A DNA stretch of 64,000 nt from CAYJII01 sp964370225. Its GTDB lineage: Bacteria > Bacillota > Clostridia > Oscillospirales > Ruminococcaceae. Below the pieces are notes generated by a model. It was not told the origin of the DNA. It did not search any database and was given only the letters and a program-made list of their open reading frames with translations. The number at the start of each line of letters is the position of its first letter. The stretch's first letter is position 1. The position numbers were made by a program, and so were the translations under genes. Of the stretch, positions 44,739-53,315 are shown piece after piece. The stretch lies in NCBI GenBank assembly GCA_964370225.1, contig CAYJII010000007.1, positions 1-64,000 on the forward strand, given 5' to 3'.

Positions 44739-46103
44739 TTATTTTTCTATGCCAAAAGCATCTTTAATCACGTCTTCTAATTTTATCGAACGACTTGCCT
44801 TAAATATTATAGCATCGCCTTTTTTTACATTAGCCTTAATATACTGCGCTAACTCTACACTGCACTCAAAATGTTTTGCCTCGCCAAAACCTAACTCAGT
44901 CGCAGTTTTTGCAATATACTCCGCTTCATTTTTATATGTCAGTAAAGTGTCAATTTTAGAATTCGCGACTACTTCCCCAACTTGGCTGTGCATTTGCTTT
45001 GAGTTTTCGCCTAGCTCAAGCATCATTCCAAGCACAGCAAATCTTTTTCCATCACAGTCAACTTTGCTGATAATATCAATCGCAGAATTCATTGAATCAG
45101 GACTTGCATTATAGCAGTCCTCGATAATTATTATACCCTCATGCTCAAAAGTATTTTGTCGCATATATGCGTTTTGATACTCAGAAATTGCAGAAACTAT
45201 ATCTTTTGTTTCCACTCCAAGTTCTTTTCCAATCGCAAAACCGATTAAAGCATTATAAATATTATGTTCTCCCACTAACGGTAAGATGACATCCACGCAC
45301 TCGCTTGCATAACAAATACTAAATTTTGTTTTATTGTTTTGCTCTACTATGTTCTTTGCCGTAAAGTCAGCACTATTATTTATCCCCACAGTTATTGCAC
45401 GATTAGCTAAAGCTTCTATTGCTGTGGATAGCATATCATTATCTACATTCAGTATAATTTTAGACGCAATATCCATACCGTCTAAAATTTCAAGCTTTGC
45501 TTTTAAGATGTTTTCGCGAGTTTTTAGGTTTTCTAAATGCGACACACCAATATTTGTGATTACTCCAATTTGTGGTTTTGCTATTTTTGATAAATAGCTT
45601 ATCTCCCCCAAATCCGACATACCCATTTCGATAACTGCAAATTTATCCTCAGCACTAGTTTCAAGCAATGTTTTAGGCAATCCTATTTCATTATTAAAAT
45701 TACCATAAGTCTTATGAGTTTTTGCTTTTTTTGATAAAATTTGCGCTATCATCTCTTTAGTGGAGGTTTTACCAACGGAGCCTGTTACCCCAATCACAGT
45801 TGGAGCAAGTTTATCCCTGTAGTACTCAGCAATTTTGCCATATGCAATTTTTGTGTCCTCCACCATGATTACAGGCATTTCGCTATTTACTTCTATTTGC
45901 GAAATGCAAGCACTCGCACCGAGCTCAAACGCTTTTTCGATGAAATTATGTCCATCAAAATTTTCGCCTTTAATCGGAATAAATAAACTACCTTTTTCAA
46001 TTTTTCTGGTATCGGTACTAATATCACATATCTGAGTGTCATTTTGGATAATAGTTTTGCTTTGGCAAGCTTTAACTATTTCGCTTAACAATAGTTTTTC
46101 CAA
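44739..46103 (-). CDS. murF: UDP-MurNAc-tripeptide--D-Ala-D-Ala ligase
   Basis: Adds D-Ala-D-Ala to the stem peptide using ATP. It has 454 residues with the chosen start. The N-terminal UDP domain holds 'DTRKIEKGSLFIPIKGENFDG', the ATP loop is GVTGSVGKTSTKEMI, and 'EDCYNASPDSM' is the MurF-specific motif. The start is TTG at 46103, 8 nt after a perfect GGAGG; the alternative GTG start inside the murE end lacks a binding site. It overlaps no gene and follows murE by 29 nt. Confidence 0.95.
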   Translation of the reverse strand: MEKLLLSEIVKACQSKTIIQNDTQICDISTDTRKIEKGSLFIPIKGENFDGHNFIEKAFELGASACISQIEVNSEMPVIMVEDTKIAYGKIAEYYRDKLAPTVIGVTGSVGKTSTKEMIAQILSKKAKTHKTYGNFNNEIGLPKTLLETSAEDKFAVIEMGMSDLGEISYLSKIAKPQIGVITNIGVSHLENLKTRENILKAKLEILDGMDIASKIILNVDNDMLSTAIEALANRAITVGINNSADFTAKNIVEQNNKTKFSICYASECVDVILPLVGEHNIYNALIGFAIGKELGVETKDIVSAISEYQNAYMRQNTFEHEGIIIIEDCYNASPDSMNSAIDIISKVDCDGKRFAVLGMMLELGENSKQMHSQVGEVVANSKIDTLLTYKNEAEYIAKTATELGFGEAKHFECSVELAQYIKANVKKGDAIIFKASRSIKLEDVIKDAFGIEK

Positions 46104-46132
46104 GGGATTTTCCTCCAAATGTTTTTTGTCCA

Positions 46133-47593
46133 CTAGCTTTTATATAGTTTTTGTGCAATTTCATTTACCACTTCTAGCTCGTCATAATGAATTGTTTTAT
46201 CTTTTAGGATTTGATAAGTTTCATGTCCTTTCCCTAAAAGCACAATTATATCGTCTTTTTTCGCATTTGCCATTGCATGTTCAATAGCCTCGGTTCTATC
46301 AACAAAAATATCATAAACGCTATTTTCGTTAAAACCTTTTACTATGTCCTCAATAATCATAGCTGGGTCTTCACTACGCGGATTATCCGAGGTTACAATA
46401 ACGACATCTGCGTATTTTTCACATGCTTGTGCCATCATTGGGCGCTTGGTTTTATCTCTATCTCCACCGCAACCGAATATACCGACTACTCTGCCGATAG
46501 CATATTTTTTTATGCTTGATAGCACATTTATAATCCCGTCAGCGGTGTGCGCATAGTCGCGGATTACTGTGTAATTATCGTTTTTATATATAATTTCGCT
46601 TCTGCCTTTAACTCCGCTTATTGCGGATAGCCCCATGATTATTTTATCCATGCAAAGTCCGATAACCGAGCAAATCGATACTGCTGTCATCGCGTTTTCC
46701 ACAGAATAATCTCCTGGTATAGCAAAATGCACTCTACCTGTGATGTCGTTAAACTCAACGCAAAACTCCACTCCATCAGGCGAATTTATTATTTTTTTCG
46801 CATTAAAATCAACATCGGTTTTATTTGTACCAAATGTATAAGTTTTAATCTCATTTTTATCTTTCAGCTCAGCCGCTAGCTCAACTCCATATTCATTATT
46901 CACATTAATTACTGCATTTTCACACATGGAAAATAGTTTTTTCTTCGCACTGAAATAATCATCCATATCGCTATGATAATCCAAATGTTCACGAGACAAA
47001 TTTGTGAATGCAGCAATACAATACTCAGTGCCATATACTCTCTCCTGCACAAGAGCATGAGAGGACACCTCGCTAATCAAATATTCACAACCAGCTTTTA
47101 CCATTTTATCCAAAGTTTCATGGTATACATACGCATCTGGCGTAGTGTTTTTGCTCTCTTCCACAACATCGCCATACTCATTTTGTATAGTACCTATAAG
47201 CCCCGATTTTATGCCAGTACTCTTTAAAATTTGATGCACAATGCTTGTAACAGAAGTTTTCCCATTAGTTCCAGTCACCCCAACAATCTTAAGCTTTTTA
47301 GCTGGATTATCAAAGTAATTAGCACAAATTAAAGCATAAGCTTTCATGGTATCATCCACGATAATCTGGCTTTTACACCCCATATCTTGCTCAACGACAA
47401 CAGCGACTGCTCCACTTTTTATCGCTGCATCAACATATTTATGCCCATCAGTGGTTATCCCTTTTATTGCAACATAAACATCACCACGCTCTATAGCTCT
47501 AGAGTCATTTTTCACATTGCAAATCTCAATATCCTCATATTTGTTTTTTACATCAATACCGTTCATTAATACTGATAAATTTATTTTAGCCAT
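46133..47593 (-). CDS. murE: UDP-MurNAc-tripeptide synthetase, meso-diaminopimelate type
   Basis: Adds the third stem-peptide residue. It has 486 residues. The ATP loop is GVTGTNGKTSVTSIV and the amino-acid selectivity motif is DNPR (VTSDNPRSEDP), which is known to specify meso-diaminopimelate rather than lysine. The Shine-Dalgarno AAAGGAG lies 26 nt before the ATG, too far for normal use. A 5-bp hairpin (GCTTA/TAAGC, loop TTTT) between them could bring it closer. Confidence 0.96.
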   Translation of the reverse strand: MAKINLSVLMNGIDVKNKYEDIEICNVKNDSRAIERGDVYVAIKGITTDGHKYVDAAIKSGAVAVVVEQDMGCKSQIIVDDTMKAYALICANYFDNPAKKLKIVGVTGTNGKTSVTSIVHQILKSTGIKSGLIGTIQNEYGDVVEESKNTTPDAYVYHETLDKMVKAGCEYLISEVSSHALVQERVYGTEYCIAAFTNLSREHLDYHSDMDDYFSAKKKLFSMCENAVINVNNEYGVELAAELKDKNEIKTYTFGTNKTDVDFNAKKIINSPDGVEFCVEFNDITGRVHFAIPGDYSVENAMTAVSICSVIGLCMDKIIMGLSAISGVKGRSEIIYKNDNYTVIRDYAHTADGIINVLSSIKKYAIGRVVGIFGCGGDRDKTKRPMMAQACEKYADVVIVTSDNPRSEDPAMIIEDIVKGFNENSVYDIFVDRTEAIEHAMANAKKDDIIVLLGKGHETYQILKDKTIHYDELEVVNEIAQKLYKS

Positions 47594-47634
47594 ACTATCA
47601 TACGCTTAAAAATAAGCTACTCCTTTCGGGTATA

Positions 47635-49929
47635 TTAACCCAGACCTTCTGCGACTTCTCTGGTGTAATCCACAACAACGACACTTCCCACAGGCACCAT
47701 AGTGTCCTGCGCGATATTTTGCTCCGTTATCGCTTTATTCTGCGGATTTTTCTCTCCGCTACTTAAACTCATATTAAGCCCTACCGCATCAAGAGCGGCT
47801 TTTGCTGCTGTTGGTGTCATTCCAATAACATTCGGAACAGCCACATGTTGCTGTTCAATCCCCTCTTGTGTGTATAAAATTATTTTGCTACCATCCGCAA
47901 CACTCTGCCCTTCTCTAGGCATTTGGTCAATAACCGTTGCGCCCTCACCCATTACGACTACATTGAGTCCTTTTGCAGTCAGTTCTTGTTTTGCTTCATC
48001 AACAGTTTTTGCAATCATGTTGTCTACCTGTGTTTCTAGTGTATCCAGTATTTCCTCACTATACTCAGGTGATACTCCGATATAAGGCAAGGTGTCCGCC
48101 ATTATCGCTCCTACAGCAGGTCCCGCAACAACGCTACCGTAATATTTACCCTGTGTCGGTTCGTCCACAATTACGATAACTGCAATTTGTGGGTCATCAA
48201 CAGGTGCAAAAGCAGCAAATGTCGATATGTAGATCCCATCTTGGTTTGCTTTTTGCGACGTTCCTGATTTCCCACCAATACGATAGCCTTGCACATACGC
48301 TGTACTACCACCGTTTGCCGCTACCATTTTTTCCATCGCTAGCGCCATTTCAGCAGAAACTTGTTCACTTATTACTTGCCTTTTTATTTGAGGCTCGTTT
48401 TTATCAATAATAGTTCCGTCGTCTTCCACCACTTCTTGTAGCACATGTGGGGTGACTAAATAGCCACCGTTTGCCACAGCTGCCACTGCTGTTATCATTT
48501 GTAGTGCAGAAACTGCATTTGTTTGCCCAAAAGATGAGCTTGCTAGTTCAACTGGTCTTAGTTGACTTTCACTTAAATAAACAGAGTTGCCCTCACCTGG
48601 TAAATCTATACCAGTTTTTTCTGTAAGTCCGAACATCTCAAAATAATTGTAAAAATTAGTTGCTCCCAAACTTGTACCGATCTCTATAAAAGATGGGTTA
48701 CATGAATAAACAATCGCATCTGTAAAGCTCAGCGATCCATGTCCACTTCTATTATTACAGTTCATTGTTGTATCTAAAACAGTGGTATGCCCTGTGCAAT
48801 AAAATGTATCATTCCATGTAGAAGTGCCCGCTTCCAAAGCTGCACTAGCAGTGATAACTTTAAACACCGAACCAGGTTCTTGTACATCGGATATAGCCTT
48901 GTTGCTCCACTGCTCTAATTGAAGCTCTCCACGTAAATTTGCTAGCTCTTCTTCGCTCATAGTAGCCGCACTAGCATCATAAAGCGCTTTTGCATCAGCA
49001 GAGTAAATATCAAATGGATTATTCAGGTCATATGTATACGAATTTGCCATTGCTAAAATTGCACCTGTGTTTATATCCATAACAATTGCAGTAGCACCCT
49101 CAGCAGGTTTATGTTGTTGTACTACTTCATTTAGCGCTTTTTCAGTGAAATGCTGTATACTTTCATCGATTGTGAGCACGATGTTTTTACCGTTCACTGG
49201 TTCAAATCGCTGCTCATAATCAGTTGGGATTTCGTTGCCCCAACCATCTTTTGCAGACAACACTTTACCTGAGGTTCCTTGCAGTATCTCATCGTAAAAC
49301 AGCTCTACTCCGTAAAGTCCCGTATTATCCTTGCCAATAAAACCTATAACTTGTGAAGCTAATTCATTGTTAGGATAATACCTTTTTGTATCCTCAATTA
49401 AACTAATAGCGTACATTTTGCTATCGCTCATGTACTGCCTAACTTCGTCAGCTTCAGCCTTTTCTACCTCTTCTTTTATTACTTCATACTGGCTATCTCT
49501 CTCAATTTTACCCAGTATCATCTGTGCATCTACTTCCAAAATCTCAGCTAAATTTGCAGCTACTTCGCCTCTAACATCTTCATTTTTCAGCGTAACCTCT
49601 TCGCCTTCCTCAGCATTTGCTTTCGCTTTTTCGTTATAAACTATTCTTCGCTCTTCTTCTGCTTTAATCTCATTTGGCGAAATAACTATCGTCCAAACCG
49701 GTCCACTTTGCGCCAACACATTCATATTAGTGTCATAAATTGTGCCCCTATTTGCATTGATATCTTGCGTAGATAATTGCTGATTTGCAGCAAATTCTTG
49801 ATACATATCTGCATCCACAATCGTGATTTTCACCAGATTAAAAATAATATACCCCAAAAAAAGTGCAAATATAATCCCCAGCCCTATATTGAGCCTTTTT
49901 TTCATTTTTATTGTCATAGGATTCGCCAT
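47635..49929 (-). CDS. Class B penicillin-binding protein with PASTA domains (SpoVD/FtsI type)
   Basis: Peptidoglycan transpeptidase, 764 residues. It has a short cytoplasmic tail, one membrane helix (near residues 17-37), a dimerisation domain with 'RGTIYDTNMNVLA', and the transpeptidase domain with SVFK (active serine), SCN and KSGTS motifs. Two C-terminal PASTA repeats follow, the second beginning VAVPNVIGM. In Clostridia the gene at this place is spoVD-like or the division FtsI; PASTA domains fit SpoVD and Pbp2B, so the specific role is open. The start follows TTGGAG. Confidence 0.95.
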   Translation of the reverse strand: MANPMTIKMKKRLNIGLGIIFALFLGYIIFNLVKITIVDADMYQEFAANQQLSTQDINANRGTIYDTNMNVLAQSGPVWTIVISPNEIKAEEERRIVYNEKAKANAEEGEEVTLKNEDVRGEVAANLAEILEVDAQMILGKIERDSQYEVIKEEVEKAEADEVRQYMSDSKMYAISLIEDTKRYYPNNELASQVIGFIGKDNTGLYGVELFYDEILQGTSGKVLSAKDGWGNEIPTDYEQRFEPVNGKNIVLTIDESIQHFTEKALNEVVQQHKPAEGATAIVMDINTGAILAMANSYTYDLNNPFDIYSADAKALYDASAATMSEEELANLRGELQLEQWSNKAISDVQEPGSVFKVITASAALEAGTSTWNDTFYCTGHTTVLDTTMNCNNRSGHGSLSFTDAIVYSCNPSFIEIGTSLGATNFYNYFEMFGLTEKTGIDLPGEGNSVYLSESQLRPVELASSSFGQTNAVSALQMITAVAAVANGGYLVTPHVLQEVVEDDGTIIDKNEPQIKRQVISEQVSAEMALAMEKMVAANGGSTAYVQGYRIGGKSGTSQKANQDGIYISTFAAFAPVDDPQIAVIVIVDEPTQGKYYGSVVAGPAVGAIMADTLPYIGVSPEYSEEILDTLETQVDNMIAKTVDEAKQELTAKGLNVVVMGEGATVIDQMPREGQSVADGSKIILYTQEGIEQQHVAVPNVIGMTPTAAKAALDAVGLNMSLSSGEKNPQNKAITEQNIAQDTMVPVGSVVVVDYTREVAEGLG

Positions 49930-50056
49930 AAATTTTTGCTCCAATCATAAATATTTAAGCTATAAATATTTTGTCAGTATTAACGTAAAATGCAAGGATA
50001 AAAAATATTATACATATTTTTTGACCCTTGCATTAAGTCTATTATAATGATATGTT

Positions 50057-50533
50057 TTATCCCATAATATATTCTTTTACTTCTCCAAAAAATTGCGATA
50101 TATATTCGAGATAATCCTTTTCGTCGTTAATTATTTGTACTTTGTTTTCGTCTTTTATTGAAATGTATTCTATTTGACTTTGGTTGGTTTCACTGAGTCC
50201 TATATCATTTTTTGCGATTTCTTCCACATTTTTAAGCGAAATTAACGCTTGCAATTCCAAATCAAGCCTTACAGTTTCGCTTTCAATTTCTCTCATTTCT
50301 TCTACTAAATCAAGCACCTTCGCATTTGCTTCGGTCAAATCTACTTTTGCGAAAATGAGCGCAGAACAAAGCGCTGTGATATACACCATTGTCATCAAAA
50401 GTTTCCACGCACTTTTTTGCGCAGGTTTTTTCTTTGCTTTTGCTACTTTTACTATCTCAACTTTTTTCTCGTTGCTTGTTTCCTCTATATCTTCAAACCG
50501 CTTAATGGCATATGCCAAATTGTCGTTTTGCAT
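50057..50533 (-). CDS. ftsL: Cell division protein FtsL-like
   Basis: A 158-residue bitopic protein. It has a basic cytoplasmic region with a Lys-rich patch, one membrane helix (near residues 45-65), and a coiled-coil segment with heptad spacing (ANAKVLDLVEEMREIESETV), then a tail. This is the FtsL/DivIC design. Position between rsmH and the PBP gene supports FtsL. Sequence similarity in this family is low, so the assignment rests on layout and context. Confidence 0.8.
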   Translation of the reverse strand: MQNDNLAYAIKRFEDIEETSNEKKVEIVKVAKAKKKPAQKSAWKLLMTMVYITALCSALIFAKVDLTEANAKVLDLVEEMREIESETVRLDLELQALISLKNVEEIAKNDIGLSETNQSQIEYISIKDENKVQIINDEKDYLEYISQFFGEVKEYIMG

Positions 50534-50554
50534 TTATATCACCTTTACTTTTTA

Positions 50555-51478
50555 TCACAGCTTTTCCAATATCCTAAGCTTTGCACTTTTACTTCTACTG
50601 TTTTTGTCCAACTCCTCTAAAGATGCTGTAATCGGTTTTCTATTTATCAGTTTTGCTTTTGGTTCGTTTCCACACACACATTGTGGGAAATCAGACGGGC
50701 AAGTACAACCTTTGCAATATGACGCAAATTGTTGTTTTACTATCCTGTCCTCCAATGAGTGGAATGTAATAACTACAAATCTTCCACCTGGTTTAAGTAA
50801 TTCAAACCCACTTTCCAATGCGTTTTTTAGCACTGTAAGCTCTCCATTAACCTCTATTCGGATTGCTTGGAAACTGCGCTTGCACGGATTTTTCTCCGCT
50901 CTTGCAAACCCCGGTACTGATGCCTTTATTATGTCTCCTAGCTCAAATGTCGTTTCAATCGGTTTAACCTGTCTTGCTTTTACGATATTGTAAGCGATAT
51001 TTTTTGCAAATCGCTCTTCTCCGTATTCACGTAGTATTTTCATGATGTCACGCACTTCGTATGTGTTTACCACATCATATGCACTAAGCCCCTCCATGCT
51101 CATACGCATGTCCAAAGGAGCATTATAATTATAACTAAAGCCTCTATCCCCATTATCTAGCTGATATGAAGATACACCTAAGTCCATTAATATTCCGTCA
51201 ACTTTATTAACATCTGCTTTATCGAGTTCGTACTCCATTTGAGAAAAATTCGCTTTTACTACTGTCGCGCCCTTATACTGTGCTAAACGCTCTGTGGCAA
51301 CTTTTACAGCGTGTGGATCTTGGTCAAATGCAAATAACTTCCCATCTACTAGGTGTTTTGCAATTTCGCTTGAGTGCCCAGCGCCGCCTGCTGTTCCATC
51401 GACATATATTCCGTTTGGGTCAATATTTAATCCTGTTATGCACTCATCTAGCATTACCGAAAAATGACTGAATTCCAT
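50555..51478 (-). CDS. rsmH: 16S rRNA m4C1402 methyltransferase
   Basis: SAM-dependent methyltransferase (MraW) that modifies the ribosomal decoding site. It has 307 residues. The SAM loop is YVDGTAGGAGHS, and LMDLGVSSYQLDNGDRGFSY and VITFHSLEDRIVKQ are family blocks. The start is the ATG (MEFSHFSVML) after GGGAAGG; the longer frame overlaps mraZ without support. It lies 22 nt after mraZ. Confidence 0.97.
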   Translation of the reverse strand: MEFSHFSVMLDECITGLNIDPNGIYVDGTAGGAGHSSEIAKHLVDGKLFAFDQDPHAVKVATERLAQYKGATVVKANFSQMEYELDKADVNKVDGILMDLGVSSYQLDNGDRGFSYNYNAPLDMRMSMEGLSAYDVVNTYEVRDIMKILREYGEERFAKNIAYNIVKARQVKPIETTFELGDIIKASVPGFARAEKNPCKRSFQAIRIEVNGELTVLKNALESGFELLKPGGRFVVITFHSLEDRIVKQQFASYCKGCTCPSDFPQCVCGNEPKAKLINRKPITASLEELDKNSRSKSAKLRILEKL

Positions 51479-51500
51479 AATTTTTTTACCTTCCCAAAGC

Positions 51501-51923
51501 TTATATTCCAAGCTCTTCCATCGTTTGTGCCATCTCATCGTTATCGATAGCTTCTATTGTGATATCCCAATTTGTTTTGCTCCAAATTTCGCATTTATCG
51601 GATATTCCCACAACTACCATTTCTTTTTCAATTTCAGCGTATTCCTTTAGCACTTGTGATAATACAATTCGCCCTTGTTTATCAGGCGAAACTATATTTG
51701 CACTAGGGAAAATGCGTCTGCGCATTGCTCTAGTTTTAGAAATTGGCATCTCTTTAATTTTTTGGGAAAGCGCTTCCCATTCACTGAGTGAATAGACATA
51801 TAAGCATTTTTCGTTAAAGCCTTTTGCTATAACAAAACTGTCACCCAAGGTATCTTTTAGTTTTGACGGGAAATTGAACCTGCCTTTAGCATCGATATTG
51901 CAACCGTATTCGCCCATTAGCAT
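51501..51923 (-). CDS. mraZ: Transcriptional regulator MraZ
   Basis: DNA-binding protein of 140 residues that controls the dcw cluster. It has two AbrB-like repeats, each with a signature: DAKGRFNFPSKLKD near residue 12 and DKQGRIVLSQVLKEY near residue 88. It is the first gene of the cluster. Upstream are four 10-bp-spaced repeats that match the layout of MraZ boxes, so autoregulation is likely. Confidence 0.95.
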   Translation of the reverse strand: MLMGEYGCNIDAKGRFNFPSKLKDTLGDSFVIAKGFNEKCLYVYSLSEWEALSQKIKEMPISKTRAMRRRIFPSANIVSPDKQGRIVLSQVLKEYAEIEKEMVVVGISDKCEIWSKTNWDITIEAIDNDEMAQTMEELGI

Positions 51924-51948
51924 TTCCCATCACCTCTTTTCTTGGGTT

Positions 51949-51988
51949 TTTTAACCTATTTCAACCGAATTTTATCCATTTCTCTCCA
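51949..51988 (-). promoter_or_regulatory. Putative MraZ operator: four decamer repeats
   Basis: Minus strand: TGGAG, TGGAT, TCGGT and TAGGT occur at exact 10-bp intervals, each followed by an A/T-rich pentamer. Known MraZ boxes are TGGGN repeats with 5-nt spacers. The repeats start just after the likely transcription start of the mraZ promoter. Confidence 0.65.
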
Positions 51989-52001
51989 CAGATATAGTTT
52001 T

Positions 52002-52030
52002 ATTATAACACTAAAAATAAAATTTGCAAT
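52002..52030 (-). promoter_or_regulatory. mraZ (dcw cluster) promoter
   Basis: Minus strand: TTGCAA, a 17-nt spacer and consensus TATAAT with an extended TGT. The remaining 52031-52150 between the divergent promoters is AT-rich with nothing recognised. Confidence 0.75.
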
Positions 52031-52154
52031 ACTTTTACGGCATTTTTTTGATATGAGAAAAGGAAATTTACCCCAAAATCTCTGCAAAAAACCTTAAATA
52101 TGCACAAAAAATATTAATATTTACACTATTTTAATATTTGCGTCTTAAATTAAA

Positions 52155-52183
52155 TTTACTTTTCCACTTATTTTTGGTATAAT
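52155..52183 (+). promoter_or_regulatory. Promoter of the zinc-ribbon membrane protein gene
   Basis: TTTACT, a 17-nt spacer and TATAAT on the plus strand, 50 nt before the ATG at 52233; divergent from the mraZ promoter. Confidence 0.7.
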
Positions 52184-52232
52184 GAAAATATGTAACTCAT
52201 TACATAAATTTTTACGAAACGAGGTATGTCTA

Positions 52233-53276
52233 ATGTTATGTAACGTATGTGGTACAGAATTCAATGCAAATAGATGTCCATTATGCCAAACTAATGCGAC
52301 TCCTGCTGAAAATACTACAAATGTCAATAATCCTTTTACACCACAAACTAAAATCTCGACTCCGAATGTGCAGACAGCTGCTAATGACGTATTTACCAAT
52401 AACAGCAATGTTGTTGAAAACAATAATATCAATCCTTTTGATAATACCCCCAAAAATGAAAATCCAGCTACGGGTGATTTTACTAACAAACCTGAACCTG
52501 TCAATGAAGATTTCCAAGAGGCTGTGTCTACTACGCCAGCAGCTCATCCTGTGGCAGAGCGACCAACTTCAATTTATACAGCAGTACCACCTGCACCACA
52601 AAAAAGTGAACCTCCACTAAGGCAAGCTTCGCCGTTTGCAGCGAGCACCCCCGTGCATAATCCTCCGCCAAATCGACCACCACAATATAACGACTCTCAC
52701 TCATGGCAAGATAGAGATTATTATGGGCCACATCCTTCTAGGCAAGCAATGTATGAAAGCGTAAAGCCTAAAGCATCAAAGGGTATGCAAATTGTGATAT
52801 TAATTGCAGTTATAATTATATTAATACAGCAGTTTTTTATAGTGATTTCCATCATGGATATTAATACTATTTTAAATCATAGCGGATTATATAACGAGTA
52901 TAACAGCTCCGATAATGATGATTTCAATGGAAATCTTGATGATTTCCTCACTGATTATGAAGATTATGATAATTTTGATGATTTTTTAAATGACTATTAC
53001 ACAAATCCAGATGATAACTCTAGTAGCGATGACGACCATGAAGTTGTGCCAAACACTGAGCCTTTATATCCAAACGGTGCTTCACCTGATGAGATTGATG
53101 CAATCAGAACAGGCATGAGTTATGCAGAGATAAGCACTATAATAGGTGGCGACGGTAGCATTCTTGAGGGCGCTACCTCAGGCGAATTTACAGCATCATG
53201 GTTTAGTGAATACAGTGTTGAAACCGTACTTACTATTAGGTTTGTTGATGGTATCTCTGTTGAGATTATCAGCTAA
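52233..53276 (+). CDS. Zinc-ribbon, single-helix membrane protein with SmpA-like C-terminal domain
   Basis: A 347-residue protein of unknown function. It opens with a compact zinc ribbon (CNVC...CPLC, residues 3-18). A long Asn/Thr/Pro-rich disordered stretch runs to about residue 180, and a membrane helix lies near 185-210 (GMQIVILIAVIIILIQQF). An acidic Asp/Asn/Ser-rich extracellular linker (about 215-270) follows, then a ~60-residue domain with 'GMSYAEISTIIGGDG' that looks like the SmpA/OmlA/BLIP-like fold (inference). The start ATG follows GAGGTATGTCTA; the longer frame has no binding site. It probably shares a transcript with the DUF1015 gene 39 nt downstream. Confidence 0.8.
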   Translation: MLCNVCGTEFNANRCPLCQTNATPAENTTNVNNPFTPQTKISTPNVQTAANDVFTNNSNVVENNNINPFDNTPKNENPATGDFTNKPEPVNEDFQEAVSTTPAAHPVAERPTSIYTAVPPAPQKSEPPLRQASPFAASTPVHNPPPNRPPQYNDSHSWQDRDYYGPHPSRQAMYESVKPKASKGMQIVILIAVIIILIQQFFIVISIMDINTILNHSGLYNEYNSSDNDDFNGNLDDFLTDYEDYDNFDDFLNDYYTNPDDNSSSDDDHEVVPNTEPLYPNGASPDEIDAIRTGMSYAEISTIIGGDGSILEGATSGEFTASWFSEYSVETVLTIRFVDGISVEIIS

Positions 53277-53315
53277 AAGCCATATTCAGAATAAATTAAA
53301 TAAAGGGTGACATAA

